64,000 nt of DNA from Sipunculus nudus. Lineage: Eukaryota; Annelida; Sipuncula; Golfingiida; Sipunculidae. Numbering within the stretch: position 1 is the first letter of the stretch; each line of letters begins with the position of its first letter. The position numbers and the translations under genes are program-made. Location of the stretch: NCBI GenBank assembly GCA_026874595.1, contig CM049314.1:14560729-14624728 (forward strand), written 5' to 3'. This document shows, one piece after another, positions 28,101 to 43,100 of this stretch. The notes below the pieces were generated by a model. It was not told where the DNA came from, made no database searches, and was given only the letters and a program-made list of their open reading frames with translations.

Positions 28101-31100
28101 GGAACATCCGCGCCTACTTCTACTGTGGCACCAGAGGAGACCACGGTGCAGTCAACCTTGCCCGATACGACAACCGACCCAGGTAGGCCAACTTTTGTAC
28201 ATGCCTAGCAATATCGTTGGCTGTGTGTTTTTGGGATGCTTCAGCTTTTTCCTATTTGGATAAATGTTCGTTTGGTGACAAGTCTGGTCAGGGTAAACTT
28301 TACACGTTTGCACTTGTACAGAACCCTGCGGAAGCCAGCCGTGCTTAAATGGTGGCACATGTGTCAACGACGGAGACAGCTACAAGTGCATTTGTGCGGC
28401 TTGTGATTGTGTAGAGAAGAGCGGTGCTGCTGGAGACCACTGTGAATTTCTGCCCGGTAAAGTCTAGTTTGAGATATAATTTGCATTTATCCAGGGTTCA
28501 ATAGGCAATAAGCCACCCTCGCCTCTTTTGTGTTGCACTGAAACTAATGACACAAAACTAATTGGTGAACATGAGAGAAGGAAAAATATATGTAGAGTTT
28601 GTTTCATTCTGATTCGGTTTATGTTATGGCCAGATGGGGTCAGAATGGGACCCCTCAATATCATATATTCATCGTTTTATCATGTTTTCCGTGCAGAGCT
28701 TGAGACCTGCCTGCCGAACGCCGAGCCATTCCGCCCCGACCCGAGTGACTGCAGCAAGTATCTGGACTGTGGAGTGCCCACATCTCGCAGGTGTCCGCCC
28801 GGCACGGTCTTTGATCCAGGTTACACCACTTCTCCCCCATGTACCACATCTGTGTCAGATGCGCAGTGTTTCAACATCACTCTGCCAGTTGCCGTCACCA
28901 CACCAGCCCAGACAGGTGGGTGTTAAAAATTTCTAACCGTCAGTAGCAAACATAGAGAATAGTATTCGCGTACTATGTCGCATTCGCTTGCGCCAGCATA
29001 ACAAATGTAAGTAAGTGAAAGTACCACGAATCATTTGAAGTGCCAGGGATGAGGGACAGTTCATGAAACAAAATATGGCAAGTAGAAATGGGGCGCTGAC
29101 GGATTTGAAAGACAATCTCTTTGGTAATCACTGGTTTGTGCCCAGGAAATGGGTAATTGTAAGGTTTTCCCCGTTGACAGGTGGTTGTTTGAGCAGCCCA
29201 TGCCAAAATGGCGGTACGTGCTTCCCGGAACCTGACGGCAGCTACACTTGCAAATGTGCCAAGTGCGATTGCGCGGACCAGACTGGCCTGGCCGGCGTGA
29301 ATTGCGAGAATCTGCTTGGTAAGTACATTTCTGTAATAATTTATTTCCTCTCTACATCATTATATGTCCTTATTTATATTGGATGGCCCATTGTCAAATC
29401 CGATCGCGAGAGGATTTCTTAGTCACAGTATCGTCTGGTATTAAATGTCAGGAAGGGTTGCATAAATGGGTTCTGATTTTTGCGGCCAAGCTGAAAGAGC
29501 GTGACGGGACACGAAGACAGGGTCCTCTGGTCGCAAAATCATGCCGCGTATTCTTTGCCGTTGCAGCCATGACACAGTGCGGAGCGGCGGAGGTTGGCTA
29601 CAAACCAGATCCAGATGGCTGCCGGCGCTACTACATATGCGACGGCCAAGGGCCATTCCAACTAGGATTCTGCAAAGTGGGCACCAAATTTAACATAAAT
29701 TGGGACTCTTCATTAAGCAGTTTGACTGAAGCTGACCTTTGCGTTCCTGAGAGTACGCCACTAGTCTGCAGCAATCCCACTGCAACGAGTCAGCTGGTAG
29801 CAGGTCTTAGTACCACGGCCCCACCGGCGTTGACCACCGTGAAGACGACCATTTCGCCCACAACTCCGGCCACAACCCCACAAACCTCCCAAGGAACATC
29901 CGCGCCTACTTCGACTGTAGCACCAGAGGAGACCCCGGTGCAGTCAACCTTGCCCGATGCGACCACCGTGAAGACGACCATTGCGCCCACAACTCTGCCC
30001 ACAACCCCACAGACCTCCCAAGGAACATCCGCGCCTACTTCTACTGTGGCACCAGAGGAGACCACGGTGCAGTCAACCTTGCCCGATACGACAACCGACC
30101 CAGGTAGGCCAACTTTTGTACATGCCTAGCAATATCGTTGGCTGTGTGTTTTTGGGATGCTTCAGCTTTTTCCTATTTGGATAAATGTTCGTTTGGTGAC
30201 AAGTCTGGTCAGGGTAAACTTTACACGTTTGCACTTGTACAGGACCCTGCGGAAGCCAGCCGTGCTTAAATGGTGGCACATGTGTCAACGACGGAGACAG
30301 CTACAAGTGCATTTGTGCGGCTTGTGATTGTGTAGAGAAGAGCGGTGCTGCTGGAGACCACTGTGAATTTCTGCCCGGTAAAGTCTAGTTTGAGATATAA
30401 TTTGCATTTATCCAGGGTTCAATAGGCAATAAGCCGCCCTCGCATCTTTTGTGTAGCACTGAAACTAATGACACAAAACTAATTGGTGAACATGAGAGAA
30501 GGAAAAATATATGTAGAGTTTGTTTCATTCTGATTCGGTTTATATTATGGCCAGATGGGGTCAGAATGGGACCCCTCAATATCATATATTCATCGTTTTA
30601 TCATGTTTTCCGTGCAGAGCTTGAGACCTGCCTGCCGAACGCCGAGCCATTCCGCCCCGACCCGAGTGACTGCAGCAAGTATCTGGACTGTGGAGTGCCC
30701 ACATCTCGCAGGTGTCCGCCCGGCACGGTCTTTGATCCAGGTTACACCACTTCTCCCCCATGTACCACATCTGTGTCAGATGCGCAGTGTTTCAACATCA
30801 CTCTGCCAGTTGCCGTCACCACACCAGCCCAGACAGGTGGGTGTTAAAAATTTCTAACCGTCAGTAGCAAACATAGAGAATAGTATTCGCGTACTATGTC
30901 GCATTCGCTTGCGCCAGCATAACAAATGTAAGTAAGTGAAAGTACCACGAATCATTTGAAGTGCCAGGGATGAGGGACAGTTCATGAAACAAAATATGGC
31001 AAGTAGAAATGGAGCGCTGACGGATTTGAAAGACAACCTCTTTGGTAATCCTTGGTTTGTGCCCAGGAAATGGGTAATTGTAAGGTTTTCTCCGTTGACA

Positions 31101-34100
31101 GGTGGTTGTTTGAGCAGCCCATGCCAAAATGGCGGTACGTGCTTCCCGGAACCTGACGGCAGCTACACTTGCAAATGTGCCAAGTGCGATTGCGCGGACC
31201 AGACTGGCCTGGCCGGCGTGAATTGCGAGAATCTGCCTGGTAAGTACATTTCTGTAATAATTTATTTCCTCTCTACATCATTATATGTCCTTATTTATAT
31301 TGGATGGCCCATTGTCAAATCCGATCGCGAGAGGATTTCTTAGTCACAGTATCGTCTGGTATTAAATGTCAGGAAGGGTTGCATAAATGGGTTCTGATTT
31401 TTGCGGCCAAGCTGAAAGAGCGTGACGGGACACGAAGATAGGGTCCTCTGGTCGCAAAATCATGCCGCGTATTCTTTGCCGTTGCAGCCATGACACAGTG
31501 CGGAGCGGCGGAGGTTGGCTACAAACCAGATCCAGATGGCTGCCGGCGCTACTACATATGCGACGGCCAAGGGCCATTCCAACTAGGATTCTGCAAAGTG
31601 GGCACCAAATTTAACATAAATTGGGACTCTTCATTAAGCAGTTTGACTGAAGCTGACCTTTGCGTTCCTGAGAGTACGCCACTAGACTGCAGCAATCCCA
31701 CTGCAACGAGTCAGCTGGTGGCAGGTCTTAGTACCACGGCCCCACCGGCGTTGACCACCCTGAAGACGACCATTGCGCCCACAACTCCGGCCACAACCTC
31801 ACAAACCTCCCAAGGAACATCCGCGCCTACTTCGACTGTAGCACCAGAGGAGACCACGGTGCAGTCAACCTTGCCCGATGCGACCACCGTGAAGACGACC
31901 ATTGCGCCCACAACTCTGCCCACAACCCCACAGACCTCCCAAGGAACATCCGCGCCTACTTCTACTGTGGCACCAGAGGAGACCACGGTGCAGTCAACCT
32001 TGCCCGATACGACAACCGACCCAGGTAGGCCAACTTTTGTACATGCCTAGCGATATCGTTGGCTGTGTGTTTTTGGGATGCTTCAGCTTTTTCCTATTTG
32101 GATAAATGTTCGTTTGGTGACAAGTCTGGTCAGGGTAAACTTTACACGTTTGCACTTGTACAGGACCCTGCGGAAGCCAGCCGTGCTTAAATGGTGGCAC
32201 ATGTGTCAACGACGGAGACAGCTACAAGTGCATTTGTGCGGCTTGTGATTGTGTAGAGAAGAGCGGTGCTGCTGGAGACCACTGTGAATTTCTGCCCGGT
32301 AAAGTCTAGTTTGAGATATAATTTGCATTTATCCAGGGTTCAATAGGCAATAAGCTGCCCTCGCCTCTTTTGTGTTGCACTGAAACTAATGACACAAAAC
32401 TAATTGGTGAACATGAGAGAAGGAAAAATATATGTAGAGTTTGTTTCATTCTGATTCGGTTTATGTTATGGCCAGATGGGGTCAGAATGGGACCCCTCAA
32501 TATCATATATTCATCGTTTTATCATGTTTTCCGTGCAGAGCTTGAGACCTGCCTGCCGAACGCCGAGCCATTCCGCCCCGACCCGAGTGACTGCAGCAAG
32601 TATCTGGACTGTGGAGTGCCCACATCTCGCAGGTGTCCGCCCGGCACGGTCTTTGATCCAGGTTACACCACTTCTCCCCCATGTACCACATCTGTGTCAG
32701 ATGCGCAGTGTTTCAACATCACTCTGCCAGTTGCCGTCACCACACCAGCCCAGACAGGTGGGTGTTAAAAATTTCTAACCGTCAGTAGCAAACATAGAGA
32801 ATAGTATTCGCGTACTATGTCGCATTCGCTTGCGCCAGCATAACAAATGTAAGTAAGTGAAAGTACCACGAATCATTTGAAGTGCCAGGGATGAGGGACA
32901 GTTCATGAAACAAAATATGGCAAGTAGAAATGGAGCGCTGACGGATTTGAAAGACAATCTCTTTGGTAATCACTGGTTTGTGCCCAGGAAATGGGTAATT
33001 GTAAGGTTTTCCCCGTTGACAGGTGGTTGTTTGAGCAGCCCATGCCAAAATGGCGGTACGTGCTTCCCGGAACCTGACGGCAGCTACACTTGCAAATGTG
33101 CCAAGTGCGATTGCGCGGACCAGACTGGCCTGGCCGGCGTGAATTGCGAGAATCTGCCTGGTTAGTACATTTCTGTAATAATTTATTTCCTCTCTACATC
33201 ATTATATGTCCTTATTTATATTGGATGGCCCATTGTCAAATCCGATCGCGAGAGGATTTCTTAGTCACAGTATCGTCTGGTATTAAATGTCAGGAAGGGT
33301 TGCATAAATGGGTTCTGATTTTTGCGGCCAAGCTGAAAGAGCGTGACGGGACACGAAGATAGGGTCCTCTGGTCGCAAAATCATGCCGCGTATTCTTTGC
33401 CTTTGCAGCCATGACACAGTGCGGAGCGGCGGAGGTTGGCTACAAACCAGATCCAGATGGCTGCCGGCGCTACTACATATGCGACGGCCAAGGGCCATTC
33501 CAACTAGGATTCTGCAAAGTGGGCACCAAATTTAACATAAATTGGGACTCTTCATTAAGCAGTTTGACTGAAGCTGACCTTTGCGTTCCTGAGAGTACGC
33601 CACTAGACTGCAGCAATCCCACTGCAACGAGTCAGCTGGTGGCAGGTCTTAGTACCACGGCCCCACCGGCGTTGACCACCGTGAAGACGACCATTGCGCC
33701 CACAACTCCGGCCACAACCCCACAAACCTCCCAAGGAACATCCGCGCCTACTTCGACTGTAGCACCAGAGGAGACCACGATGCAGTCAACCTTGCCCGAT
33801 GCGACCACCGTGAAGACGACCATTGCGCCCACAACTCTGCCCACAACCCCACAGACCTCCCAAGGAACATCCGCGCCTACTTCTACTGTGGCACCAGAGG
33901 AGACCACGGTGCAGTCAACCTTGCCCGATACGACAACCGACCCAGGTAGGCCAACTTTTGTACATGCCTAGCAATATCGTTGGCTGTGTGTTTTTGGGAT
34001 GCTTCAGCTTTTTCCTATTTGGATAAATGTTCGTTTGGTGACAAGTCTGGTCAGGGTAAACTTTACACGTTTGCACTTGTACAGAACCCTGCGGAAGCCA

Positions 34101-37100
34101 GCCGTGCTTAAATGGTGGCACATGTGTCAACGACGGAGACAGCTACAAGTGCATTTGTGCGGCTTGTGATTGTGTAGAGAAGAGCGGTGCTGCTGGAGAC
34201 CACTGTGAATTTCTGCCCGGTAAAGTCTAGTTTGAGATATAATTTGCATTTATCCAGGGTTCAATAGGCAATAAGCCACCCTCGCCTCTTTTGTGTTGCA
34301 CTGAAACTAATGACACAAAACTAATTGGTGAACATGAGAGAAGGAAAAATATATGTAGAGTTTGTTTCATTCTGATTCGGTTTATGTTATGGCCAGATGG
34401 GGTCAGAATGGGACCCCTCAATATCATATATTCATCGTTTTATCATGTTTTCCGTGCAGAGCTTGAGACCTGCCTGCCGAACGCCGAGCCATTCCGCCCC
34501 GACCCGAGTGACTGCAGCAAGTATCTGGACTGTGGAGTGCCCACATCTCGCAGGTGTCCGCCCGGCACGGTCTTTGATCCAGGTTACACCACTTCTCCCC
34601 CATGTACCACATCTGTGTCAGATGCGCAGTGTTTCAACATCACTCTGCCAGTTGCCGTCACCACACCAGCCCAGACAGGTGGGTGTTAAAAATTTCTAAC
34701 CGTCAGTAGCAAACATAGAGAATAGTATTCGCGTACTATGTCGCATTCGCTTGCGCCAGCATAACAAATGTAAGTAAGTGAAAGTACCACGAATCATTTG
34801 AAGTGCCAGGGATGAGGGATAGTTCATGAAACAAAATATGGCAAGTAGAAATGGAGCGCTGACGGATTTGAAAGACAACCTCTTTGGTAATCACTGGTTT
34901 GTGCCCAGGAAATGGGTAATTGTAAGGTTTTCCCCGTTGACAGGTGGTTGTTTGAGCAGCCCATGCCAAAATGGCGGTACGTGCTTCCCGGAACCTGACG
35001 GCAGCTACACTTGCAAATGTGCCAAGTGCGATTGCGCGGACCAGACTGGCCTGGCCGGCGTGAATTGCGAGAATCTGCTTGGTAAGTACATTTCTGTAAT
35101 AATTTATTTCCTCTCTACATCATTATATGTCCTTATTTATATTGGATGGCCCATTGTCAAATCCGATCGCGAGAGGATTTCTTAGTCACAGTATCGTCTG
35201 GTATTAAATGTCAGGAAGGGTTACATAAATGGGTTCTGATTTTTGCGGCCAAGCTGAAAGAGCGTGACGGGACACGAAGATAGGGTCCTCTGGTCGCAAA
35301 ATCATGCCGCGTATTCTTTGCCGTTGCAGCCATGACACAGTGCGGAGCGGCGGAGGTTGGCTACAAACCAGATCCAGATGGCTGCCGGCGCTACTACATA
35401 TGCGACGGCCAAGGGCCATTCCAACTAGGATTTTGCAAAGTGGGCACCAAATTTAACATAAATTGGGACTTTTCATTAAGCAGTTTGACTGAAGCTGACC
35501 TTTGCGTTCCTGAGAGTACGCCACTAGACTGCAGCAATCCCACTGCAACGAGTCAGCTGGTAGCAGGTCTTAGTACCACGGCACTACCGACGTTGACCAC
35601 CGTGAAGACGACCATTGCGCCCACAACTCCGGCCACAACCCCACAAACCTTCCAAGGAACATCCGCGCCTACTTCGACTGTAGCACCAGAGGAGACCACG
35701 GTGCAGTCAACCTTGCCCGATGCGACCACCGTGAAGACGACCATTGCGCCCACAACTCTGCCCACATCCCCACAGACCTCCCAAGGAACATCCGCTCCTA
35801 CTTCTACTGTGGCACCAGAGGAGACCACGGTGCAGTCAACCTTGCCCGATACGACAACCGACCCAGGTAGGCCAACTTTTGTACATGCCTAGCAATATCG
35901 TTGGCTGTGTGTTTTTGGGATGCTTCAGCTTTTTCCTATTTGGATAAATGTTCGTTTGGTGACAAGTCTGGTCAGGGTAAACTTTACACGTTTGCATTTG
36001 TACAGGACCCTGCGGAAGCCAGCCGTGCTTAAATGGTGGCACATGTGTCAACGACGGAGACAGCTACAAGTGCATTTGTGCGGCTTGTGATTGTGTAGAG
36101 AAGAGCGGTGCTGCTGGAGACCACTGTGAATTTCTGCCCGGTAAAGTCTAGTTTGAGATATAATTTGCATTTATCCAGGGTTCAATAGGCAATAAGCTGC
36201 CCTCGCCTCTTTTGTGTTGCACTGAAACTAATGACACAAAACTAATTGGTGAACATGAGAGAAGGAAAAATATATGTAGAGTTTGTTTCATTCTGATTCG
36301 GTTTATGTTATGGCCAGATGGGGTCAGAATGGGACCCCTCAATATCATATATTCATCGTTTTATCATGTTTTCCGTGCAGAGCTTGAGACCTGCCTGCCG
36401 AACGCCGAGCCATTCCGCCCCGACCCGAGTGACTGCAGCAAGTATCTGGACTGTGGAGTGCCCACATCTCGCAGGTGTCCGCCCGGCACGGTCTTTGATC
36501 CAGGTTACACCACTTCTCCCCCATGTACCACATCTGTGTCAGATGCGCAGTGTTTCAACATCACTCTGCCAGTTGCCGTCACCACACCAGCCCAGACAGG
36601 TGGGTGTTAAAAATTTCTAACCGTCAGTAGCAAACATAGAGAATAGTATTCGCGTACTATGTCGCATTCGCTTGCGCCAGCATAACAAATGTAAGTAAGT
36701 GAAAGTACCACGAATCATTTGAAGTGCCAGGGATGAGGGACAGTTCATGAAACAAAATATGGCAAGTAGAAATGGAGCGCTGACGGATTTGAAAGACAAT
36801 CTCTTTGGTAATCACTGGTTTGTGCCCAGGAAATGGGTAATTGTAAGGTTTTCCCCGTTGACAGGTGGTTGTTTGAGCAGCCCATGCCAAAATGGCGGTA
36901 CGTGCTTCCCGGAACCTGACGGCAGCTACACTTGCAAATGTGCCAAGTGCGATTGCGCGGACCAGACTGGCCTGGCCGGCGTGAATTGCGAGAATCTGCC
37001 TGGTTAGTACATTTCTGTAATAATTTATTTCCTCTCTACATCATTATATGTCCTTATTTATATTGGATGGCCCATTGTCAAATCCGATCGCGAGAGGATT

Positions 37101-40100
37101 TCTTAGTCACAGTATCGTCTGGTATTAAATGTCAGGAAGGGTTGCATAAATGGGTTCTGATTTTTGCGGCCAAGCTGAAAGAGCGTGACGGGACACGAAG
37201 ATAGGGTCCTCTGGTCGCAAAATCATGCCGCGTATTCTTTGCCTTTGCAGCCATGACACAGTGCGGAGCGGCGGAGGTTGGCTACAAACCAGATCCAGAT
37301 GGCTGCCGGCGCTACTACATATGCGACGGCCAAGGGCCATTCCAACTAGGATTCTGCAAAGTGGGCACCAAATTTAACATAAATTGGGACTCTTCATTAA
37401 GCAGTTTGACTGAAGCTGACCTTTGCGTTCCTGAGAGTACGCCACTAGACTGCAGCAATCCCACTGCAACGAGTCAGCTGGTGGCAGGTCTTAGTACCAC
37501 GGCCCCACCGGCGTTGACCACCGTGAAGACGACCATTGCGCCCACAACTCCGGCCACAACCCCACAAACCTCCCAAGGAACATCCGCGCCTACTTCGACT
37601 GTAGCACCAGAGGAGACCACGATGCAGTCAACCTTGCCCGATGCGACCACCGTGAAGACGACCATTGCGCCCACAACTCTGCCCACAACCCCACAGACCT
37701 CCCAAGGAACATCCGCGCCTACTTCTACTGTGGCACCAGAGGAGACCACGGTGCAGTCAACCTTGCCCGATACGACAACCGACCCAGGTAGGCCAACTTT
37801 TGTACATGCCTAGCAATATCGTTGGCTGTGTGTTTTTGGGATGCTTCAGCTTTTTCCTATTTGGATAAATGTTCGTTTGGTGACAAGTCTGGTCAGGGTA
37901 AACTTTACACGTTTGCACTTGTACAGAACCCTGCGGAAGCCAGCCGTGCTTAAATGGTGGCACATGTGTCAACGACGGAGACAGCTACAAGTGCATTTGT
38001 GCGGCTTGTGATTGTGTAGAGAAGAGCGGTGCTGCTGGAGACCACTGTGAATTTCTGCCCGGTAAAGTCTAGTTTGAGATATAATTTGCATTTATCCAGG
38101 GTTCAATAGGCAATAAGCCACCCTCGCCTCTTTTGTGTTGCACTGAAACTAATGACACAAAACTAATTGGTGAACATGAGAGAAGGAAAAATATATGTAG
38201 AGTTTGTTTCATTCTGATTCGGTTTATGTTATGGCCAGATGGGGTCAGAATGGGACCCCTCAATATCATATATTCATCGTTTTATCATGTTTTCCGTGCA
38301 GAGCTTGAGACCTGCCTGCCGAACGCCGAGCCATTCCGCCCCGACCCGAGTGACTGCAGCAAGTATCTGGACTGTGGAGTGCCCACATCTCGCAGGTGTC
38401 CGCCCGGCACGGTCTTTGATCCAGGTTACACCACTTCTCCCCCATGTACCACATCTGTGTCAGATGCGCAGTGTTTCAACATCACTCTGCCAGTTGCCGT
38501 CACCACACCAGCCCAGACAGGTGGGTGTTAAAAATTTCTAACCGTCAGTAGCAAACATAGAGAATAGTATTCGCGTACTATGTCGCATTCGCTTGCGCCA
38601 GCATAACAAATGTAAGTAAGTGAAAGTACCACGAATCATTTGAAGTGCCAGGGATGAGGGATAGTTCATGAAACAAAATATGGCAAGTAGAAATGGAGCG
38701 CTGACGGATTTGAAAGACAACCTCTTTGGTAATCACTGGTTTGTGCCCAGGAAATGGGTAATTGTAAGGTTTTCCCCGTTGACAGGTGGTTGTTTGAGCA
38801 GCCCATGCCAAAATGGCGGTACGTGCTTCCCGGAACCTGACGGCAGCTACACTTGCAAATGTGCCAAGTGCGATTGCGCGGACCAGACTGGCCTGGCCGG
38901 CGTGAATTGCGAGAATCTGCTTGGTAAGTACATTTCTGTAATAATTTATTTCCTCTCTACATCATTATATGTCCTTATTTATATTGGATGGCCCATTGTC
39001 AAATCCGATCGCGAGAGGATTTCTTAGTCACAGTATCGTCTGGTATTAAATGTCAGGAAGGGTTACATAAATGGGTTCTGATTTTTGCGGCCAAGCTGAA
39101 AGAGCGTGACGGGACACGAAGATAGGGTCCTCTGGTCGCAAAATCATGCCGCGTATTCTTTGCCGTTGCAGCCATGACACAGTGCGGAGCGGCGGAGGTT
39201 GGCTACAAACCAGATCCAGATGGCTGCCGGCGCTACTACATATGCGACGGCCAAGGGCCATTCCAACTAGGATTTTGCAAAGTGGGCACCAAATTTAACA
39301 TAAATTGGGACTTTTCATTAAGCAGTTTGACTGAAGCTGACCTTTGCGTTCCTGAGAGTACGCCACTAGACTGCAGCAATCCCACTGCAACGAGTCAGCT
39401 GGTAGCAGGTCTTAGTACCACGGCACTACCGACGTTGACCACCGTGAAGACGACCATTGCGCCCACAACTCCGGCCACAACCCCACAAACCTTCCAAGGA
39501 ACATCCGCGCCTACTTCGACTGTAGCACCAGAGGAGACCACGGTGCAGTCAACCTTGCCCGATGCGACCACCGTGAAGACGACCATTGCGCCCACAACTC
39601 TGCCCACATCCCCACAGACCTCCCAAGGAACATCCGCTCCTACTTCTACTGTGGCACCAGAGGAGACCACGGTGCAGTCAACCTTGCCCGATACGACAAC
39701 CGACCCAGGTAGGCCAACTTTTGTACATGCCTAGCAATATCGTTGGCTGTGTGTTTTTGGGATGCTTCAGCTTTTTCCTATTTGGATAAATGTTCGTTTG
39801 GTGACAAGTCTGGTCAGGGTAAACTTTACACGTTTGCATTTGTACAGGACCCTGCGGAAGCCAGCCGTGCTTAAATGGTGGCACATGTGTCAACGACGGA
39901 GACAGCTACAAGTGCATTTGTGCGGCTTGTGATTGTGTAGAGAAGAGCGGTGCTGCTGGAGACCACTGTGAATTTCTGCCCGGTAAAGTCTAGTTTGAGA
40001 TATAATTTGCATTTATCCAGGGTTCAATAGGCAATAAGCCGCCCTCGCATCTTTTGTGTAGAACTGAAACTAATGACACAAAACTAATTGGTGAACATGA

Positions 40101-43100
40101 GAGAAGGAAAAATATATGTAGAGTTTGTTTCATTCTGATTCGGTTTATATTATGGCCAGATGGGGTCAGAATGGGACCCCTCAATATCATATATTCATCG
40201 TTTTATCATGTTTTCCGTGCAGAGCTTGAGACCTGCCTGCCGAACGCCGAGCCATTCCGCCCCGACCCGAGTGACTGCAGCAAGTATCTGGACTGTGGAG
40301 TGCCCACATCTCGCAGGTGTCCGCCCGGCACGGTCTTTGATCCAGGTTACACCACTTCTCCCCCATGTACCACATCTGTGTCAGATGCGCAGTGTTTCAA
40401 CATCACTCTGCCAGTTGCCGTCACCACACCAGCCCAGACAGGTGGGTGTTAAAAATTTCTAACCGTCAGTAGCAAACATAGAGAGTAGTATTCGCGTACT
40501 ATGTCGCATTCGCTTGCGCCAGCATAACAAATGTAAGTAAGTGAAAGTACCACGAATCATTTGAAGTGCCAGGGATGAGGGACAGTTCATGAAACAAAAT
40601 ATGGCAAGTAGAAATGGAGCGCTGACGGATTTGAAAGACAACCTCTTTGGTAATCACTGGTTTGTGCCCAGGAAATGGGTAATTGTAAGGTTTTCCCCGT
40701 TGACAGGTGGTTGTTTGAGCAGCCCATGCCAAAATGGCGGTACGTGCTTCCCGGAACCTGACGGCAGCTACACTTGCAAATGTGCCAAGTGCGATTGCGC
40801 GGACCAGACTGGCCTGGCCGGCGTGAATTGCGAGAATCTGCCTGGTAAGTACATTTCTGTAATAATTTATTTCCTCTCTACATCATTATATGTCCTTATT
40901 TATATTGGATGGCCCATTGTCAAATCCGATCGCGAGAGGATTTCTTAGTCACAGTATCGTCTGGTATTAAATGTCAGGAAGGGTTGCATAAATGGGTTCT
41001 GATTTTTGCGGCCAAGCTGAAAGAGCGTGACGGGACACGAAGATAGGGTCCTCTGGTCGCAAAATCATGCCGCGTATTCTTTGCCGTTGCAGCCATGACA
41101 CAGTGCGGAGCGGCGGTTGGCTACAAACCAGATCCAGATGGCTGCCGGCGCTACTACATATGCGACGGCCAAGGGCCATTCCAACTAGGATTCTGCAAAG
41201 TGGGCACCAAATTTAACATAAATTGGGACTCTTCATTAAGCAGTTTGACTGAAGCTGACCTTTGCGTTCCTGAGAGTACGCCACTAGACTGCAGCAATCC
41301 CACTGCAACGAGTCAGCTGGTGGCAGGTCTTAGTACCACGGCCCCACCGGCGTTGACCACCGTGAAGACGACCATTGCGCCCACAACTCCGGCCACAACC
41401 CCACAAACCTCCCAAGGAACATCCGCGCCTACTTCGACTGTAGCACCAGAGGAGACCACGGTGCAGTCAACCTTGCCCGATGCGACCACCGTGAAGACGA
41501 CCATTGCGCCCACAACTCTGCCCACAACCCCACAGACCTCCCAAGGAACATCCGCTCCTACTTCTACTGTGGCACCAGAGGAGACCACGGTGCAGTCAAC
41601 CTTGCCCGATACGACAACCGACCCAGGTAGGCCAACTTTTGTACATGCCTAGCAATATCGTTGGCTGTGTGTTTTTGGGATGCTTCAGCTTTTTCCTATT
41701 TGGATAAATGTTCGTTTGGTGACAAGTCTGGTCAGGGTAAACTTTACACGTTTGCATTTGTACAGGACCCTGCGGAAGCCAGCCGTGCTTAAATGGTGGC
41801 ACATGTGTCAACGACGGAGACAGCTACAAGTGCATTTGTGCGGCTTGTGATTGTGTAGAGAAGAGCGGTGCTGCTGGAGACCACTGTGAATTTCTGCCCG
41901 GTAAAGTCTAGTTTGAGATATAATTTGCATTTATCCAGGGTTCAATAGGCAATAAGCCGCCCTCGCATCTTTTGTGTAGAACTGAAACTAATGACACAAA
42001 ACTAAATGGTGAACATGAGAGAAGGAAAAATATATGTAGAGTTTGTTTCATTCTGATTCGGTTTATATTATGGCCAGATGGGGTCAGAATGGGACCCCTC
42101 AATATCATATATTCATCGTTTTATCATGTTTTCCGTGCAGAGCTTGAGACCTGCCTGCCGAACGCCGAGCCATTCCGCCCCGACCCGAGTGACTGCAGCA
42201 AGTATCTGGACTGTGGAGTGCCCACATCTCGCAGGTGTCCGCCCGGCACGGTCTTTGATCCAGGTTACACCACTTCTCCCCCATGTACCACATCTGTGTC
42301 AGATGCGCAGTGTTTCAACATCACTCTGCCAGTTGCCGTCACCACACCAGCCCAGACAGGTGGGTGTTAAAAATTTCTAACCGTCAGTAGCAAACATAGA
42401 GAATAGTATTCGCGTACTATGTCGCATTCGCTTGCGCCAGCATAACAAATGTAAGTAAGTGAAAGTACCACGAATCATTTGAAGTGCCAGGGATGAGGGA
42501 CAGTTCATGAAACAAAATATGGCAAGTAGAAATGGGGCGCTGACGGATTTGAAAGACAATCTCTTTGGTAATCACTGGTTTGTGCCCAGGAAATGGGTAA
42601 TTGTAAGGTTTTCCCCGTTGACAGGTGGTTGTTTGAGCAGCCCATGCCAAAATGGCGGTACGTGCTTCCCGGAACCTGACGGCAGCTACACTTGCAAATG
42701 TGCCAAGTGCGATTGCGCGGACCAGACTGGCCTGGCCGGCGTGAATTGCGAGAATCTGCTTGGTAAGTACATTTCTGTAATAATTTATTTCCTCTCTACA
42801 TCATTATATGTCCTTATTTATATTGGATGGCCCATTGTCAAATCCGATCGCGAGAGGATTTCTTAGTCACAGTATCGTCTGGTATTAAATGTCAGGAAGG
42901 GTTGCATAAATGGGTTCTGATTTTTGCGGCCAAGCTGAAAGAGCGTGACGGGACACGAAGACAGGGTCCTCTGGTCGCAAAATCATGCCGCGTATTCTTT
43001 GCCGTTGCAGCCATGACACAGTGCGGAGCGGCGGAGGTTGGCTACAAACCAGATCCAGATGGCTGCCGGCGCTACTACATATGCGACGGCCAAGGGCCAT

